From contig BOCC01000100.1 of NCBI GenBank assembly GCA_026002715.1, positions 1 to 7,974 of the forward strand: a stretch of DNA of 7,974 bases, in the 5' to 3' direction. The notes under the pieces were generated by a model. That model saw only the letters and a list, made by a program, of their open reading frames with translations. It searched no databases and had not been told where the DNA came from. The position numbers and the translations under genes are program-made. This document shows positions 6,998 to 7,974 of this stretch, in pieces. How positions within the stretch are numbered: the first letter of the stretch is position 1; every line of letters begins with the position of its first letter. Source of the DNA: Synergistales bacterium. GTDB taxonomy: Bacteria; Synergistota; Synergistia; Synergistales; Aminobacteriaceae.

Positions 6998-7405
6998 GTG
7001 GCGAGAACGATAGAGCTATACTCATTTGCCTTCAGATTTACCAGACAGTCAATTAGGCGGCAGAACTTATCTCTTTGGATTCTGGCAAATTATTCAGCAC
7101 TTGAGTATATTTTACCAGATCGTTCGCCGTTGCTTTATTGCTTAACGGGTGGTCTAAATTGTTGGGAGCATTATACAGACAAGCGCAAGATATATCAAAA
7201 TAAGCGTCAACAAAAAGGCCCCAGCTCTAAGCATCCACCCGGCCCGAAGACCGGAGGAATTTTGAAGAGTATTCATATCCCGTTGAGCCTCCTTAAATTT
7301 TATTACCGTTACACAGCGCTTTATTTGGTAGTATCAATATACAAAATAAGATTCGCGGAGAGCCCCAACAGTCTGTTGCAATACATGGAAGAACGCATAG
7401 CATGA
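6998..7405 (+). CDS. Unrecognised 135-residue ORF, doubtful
   Basis: I do not recognise this protein. The GTG at 6998 follows AAAGGGGGGTGA, the same style of ribosome binding site as the operon genes, which is the main argument for it. The frame extends upstream to a GTG at 6953, but that start has no such site. The product is basic, with no signal peptide or clear domain. It has two weakly hydrophobic aromatic patches and a Pro/Gly/Lys-rich middle (about residues 75-89) that is the antisense of the small membrane ORF at 7154-7276. Base composition is lower in GC than the operon. It may be a decayed gene or chance frame; only one of the overlapping plus and minus ORFs is likely to be real. 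Confidence 0.2.
   Translation: MARTIELYSFAFRFTRQSIRRQNLSLWILANYSALEYILPDRSPLLYCLTGGLNCWEHYTDKRKIYQNKRQQKGPSSKHPPGPKTGGILKSIHIPLSLLKFYYRYTALYLVVSIYKIRFAESPNSLLQYMEERIA
7154..7276 (-). CDS. Possible 40-residue single-span membrane peptide
   Basis: I recognise no family. The ATG at 7276 is preceded by AAGGAGG, the best consensus ribosome binding site in this stretch, with a rather long spacing of 11 nt. The peptide has a short polar, basic N terminus (two Arg, residues 11 and 17) and then a clean hydrophobic helix of about 20 residues (AFLLTLILIYLALVCIMLP, 20-38), ending two residues later. This shape is shared by small membrane proteins and type I toxin peptides. A minus-strand terminator lies about 200 nt downstream (6926-6952) and no closer one is seen. 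A weak promoter-like pair (TTGATA, 18 nt, TGTAAC) lies just before the ribosome binding site. It overlaps the doubtful plus-strand ORF at 6998-7405. Confidence 0.3.
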   Translation of the reverse strand: MNTLQNSSGLRAGWMLRAGAFLLTLILIYLALVCIMLPTI

Positions 7406-7536
7406 TCTTCGGGAATAAGCGACAGCAATTTCTTTTTCGTCAGCAAATTAAGGTTTTGCGTATTCGCCCAAAATTCGAGGCCCACATCCAAAATTCGTCT
7501 CCTTTGCATTAAATTCAGAAAATCCAAATGCTTCAC
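7321..7536 (-). CDS. Unrecognised 71-residue ORF, doubtful
   Basis: A GTG start at 7536 follows AAGGGGAG with 7 nt spacing, in the style of the neighbouring genes. The product is basic in its first half (MQRRR, LTKKK) and has a mildly hydrophobic C terminus; I see no known motif. It lies between the transposase-family gene (stop 7619) and the small membrane ORF (start 7276) on the same strand, so the two small ORFs could share a transcript that ends at 6926. A second short frame overlaps its start (ATG at 7557 or 7542). It could equally be a remnant of a decayed gene. Confidence 0.22.
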   Translation of the reverse strand: MKHLDFLNLMQRRRILDVGLEFWANTQNLNLLTKKKLLSLIPEDHAMRSSMYCNRLLGLSANLILYIDTTK

Positions 7537-7588
7537 CCCTCATACTCCCCTTGCTCATACACTTTCTCGTCACAAGTCTTCCGAAACA

Positions 7589-7605
7589 GGCGCGCCGCAG
7601 GCGCC
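7589..7605 (-). terminator. Weak GC-rich hairpin downstream of the transposase-family gene
   Basis: GGCGC at 7589-7593 can pair with GCGCC at 7601-7605 around a 7-nt loop, 14 nt past the stop of the gene at 7619. On the minus strand it is followed by TGTTTCGG, only slightly U-rich. It is a possible terminator but a poor one. Confidence 0.25.
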
Positions 7606-7618
7606 CCCCTGCTATGCC

Positions 7619-7974
7619 TCAAAGACTGTCGCGTATGTTCTCAATCTCGGCGCGGGGAAGTTCGGTGGCTTCTGTGATTTCGTCAATAGACATGTTCAAC
7701 TTGAGAAGTTTTTTTGCAACCTTGATAACTCCCTCAGCTAACCCCTCAGCTAACCCCTCAGCTATACCCTCAGCTATACCCTCAGTTCTGCTCACGTACA
7801 TATCGTGTTCATAATCCATCCGGTACATGCGCCTCGACCTGAAATGCGCGCGCTGCACGTCGTCTTGACTGATGTTCAGAAGAATATCGTTTGCCAACTT
7901 TATCTCCTTCTTCCGAGAAATAATTTCCTGTATGACTTTGCGGCGCTCCGGTTTATTAGCAAGCGCGAAAAACG
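7619..7974 (-). CDS. C-terminal part of a PD-(D/E)XK nuclease family transposase / Rpn-type protein; 5' end outside window
   Basis: The frame is open to the right edge, so the gene starts outside; 117 residues and a TGA stop are visible. A TTG at 7897 is only internal: the reading frame continues upstream of it through KPERRKVIQEIISRKKEI. The visible part is the helical tail typical of PDDEXK_2/Rpn proteins: a conserved stretch ending RSRRMYRMDYEHDMYVSRTEG, then a low-complexity EG(I/L)A repeat, then a small helical end (LLKLNMSIDEITEATELP) resembling a helix-turn-helix. Members act as recombination-promoting nucleases and are often present in many diverging copies. The catalytic domain lies outside the window, so activity cannot be judged. 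Confidence 0.75.
   Translation of the reverse strand, partial: FFALANKPERRKVIQEIISRKKEIKLANDILLNISQDDVQRAHFRSRRMYRMDYEHDMYVSRTEGIAEGIAEGLAEGLAEGVIKVAKKLLKLNMSIDEITEATELPRAEIENIRDSL
7731..7790 (-). repeat. 12-bp tandem repeat inside the PD-(D/E)XK gene
   Basis: Four units of 12 bp follow one another: CCCTCAGCTAAC twice (7731-7754) and CCCTCAGCTATA twice (7755-7778), then a degenerate fifth (7779-7790). On the coding strand they give EGIA, EGIA, EGLA, EGLA. The length is a multiple of three, so gain or loss of units keeps the frame. The paired pattern suggests successive slippage. Confidence 0.95.

Larger units (their letters stand above)
6681..7618. other. Gene-poor, lower-GC region between the lactate operon and the transposase-family gene
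   Basis: About 940 bp without a confidently identified gene. From left to right it holds the operon leader and promoter (6681-6909), a minus-strand terminator (6926-6952), a hairpin over a ribosome binding site (6976-6989), overlapping doubtful ORFs on both strands (6998-7536) and a GC-rich inverted repeat (GGCGC/GCGCC, 7589-7605) just after the gene on the right. No tRNA, insertion-sequence ends or CRISPR repeats are visible. Confidence 0.6.

Noticed and set aside
7731..7790. Short CRISPR-like array
   Set aside because: Units are 12 bp, contiguous and without spacers, and lie inside a coding frame.
7551..7814. Plus-strand ORF with SANPSAIPS repeats
   Set aside because: It is the antisense of the 12-bp tandem repeat in the PD-(D/E)XK gene; the coding sense is minus.

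Overview
The window carries a nearly complete lactate-utilisation operon on the minus strand. It is flanked on the left by the 3' end of a signalling gene (plus strand) and on the right by a low-GC, gene-poor stretch and the 3' end of a PD-(D/E)XK transposase/Rpn-family gene. The host looks like a strictly anaerobic, moderately GC-rich fermenting bacterium. The reasons are the lactate dehydrogenase coupled to an electron-transferring flavoprotein (ETF), the nickel-dependent lactate racemase, and the absence of respiratory partners. Synergistota or an anaerobic Firmicutes lineage would fit; this is inference and the sequence has no marker gene to settle it. Most starts have an AAGGGG-type Shine-Dalgarno sequence, which helps fix them.

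Layout. 1-264 (+): end of a receiver domain, probably the tail of a hybrid sensor kinase. 283-324: strong bidirectional terminator separating it from the convergent operon. The operon then reads from right to left: etfB (6680-5880), etfA (5883-4864), FAD-linked lactate dehydrogenase (4871-3453), larA lactate racemase (3427-2153) and the lactate permease (2069-342). The first three genes overlap by 4 and 8 bp, larA follows after 25 bp, and the permease follows after an 83-bp gap with a small hairpin. A good sigma-70-like promoter lies at 6872-6900 with a leader of about 185 nt.

How it works. The permease brings in lactate. LarA interconverts L- and D-lactate with its Ni-pincer cofactor. The GlcD-type dehydrogenase oxidises lactate (probably the D form) to pyruvate. 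EtfAB takes the electrons and, as in the Acetobacterium woodii lct system, could confurcate them with reduced ferredoxin onto NAD+. The gene set matches A. woodii lctBCDEF, but racemase and permease are in the opposite order and EtfA lacks an N-terminal ferredoxin domain.

6681-7618 contains the operon promoter and leader, a minus-strand terminator (6926-6952), a hairpin over a ribosome binding site (6976-6989) and only small unrecognised ORFs. One encodes a 40-residue single-membrane-span peptide. This is the most uncertain and possibly the most novel part of the window.
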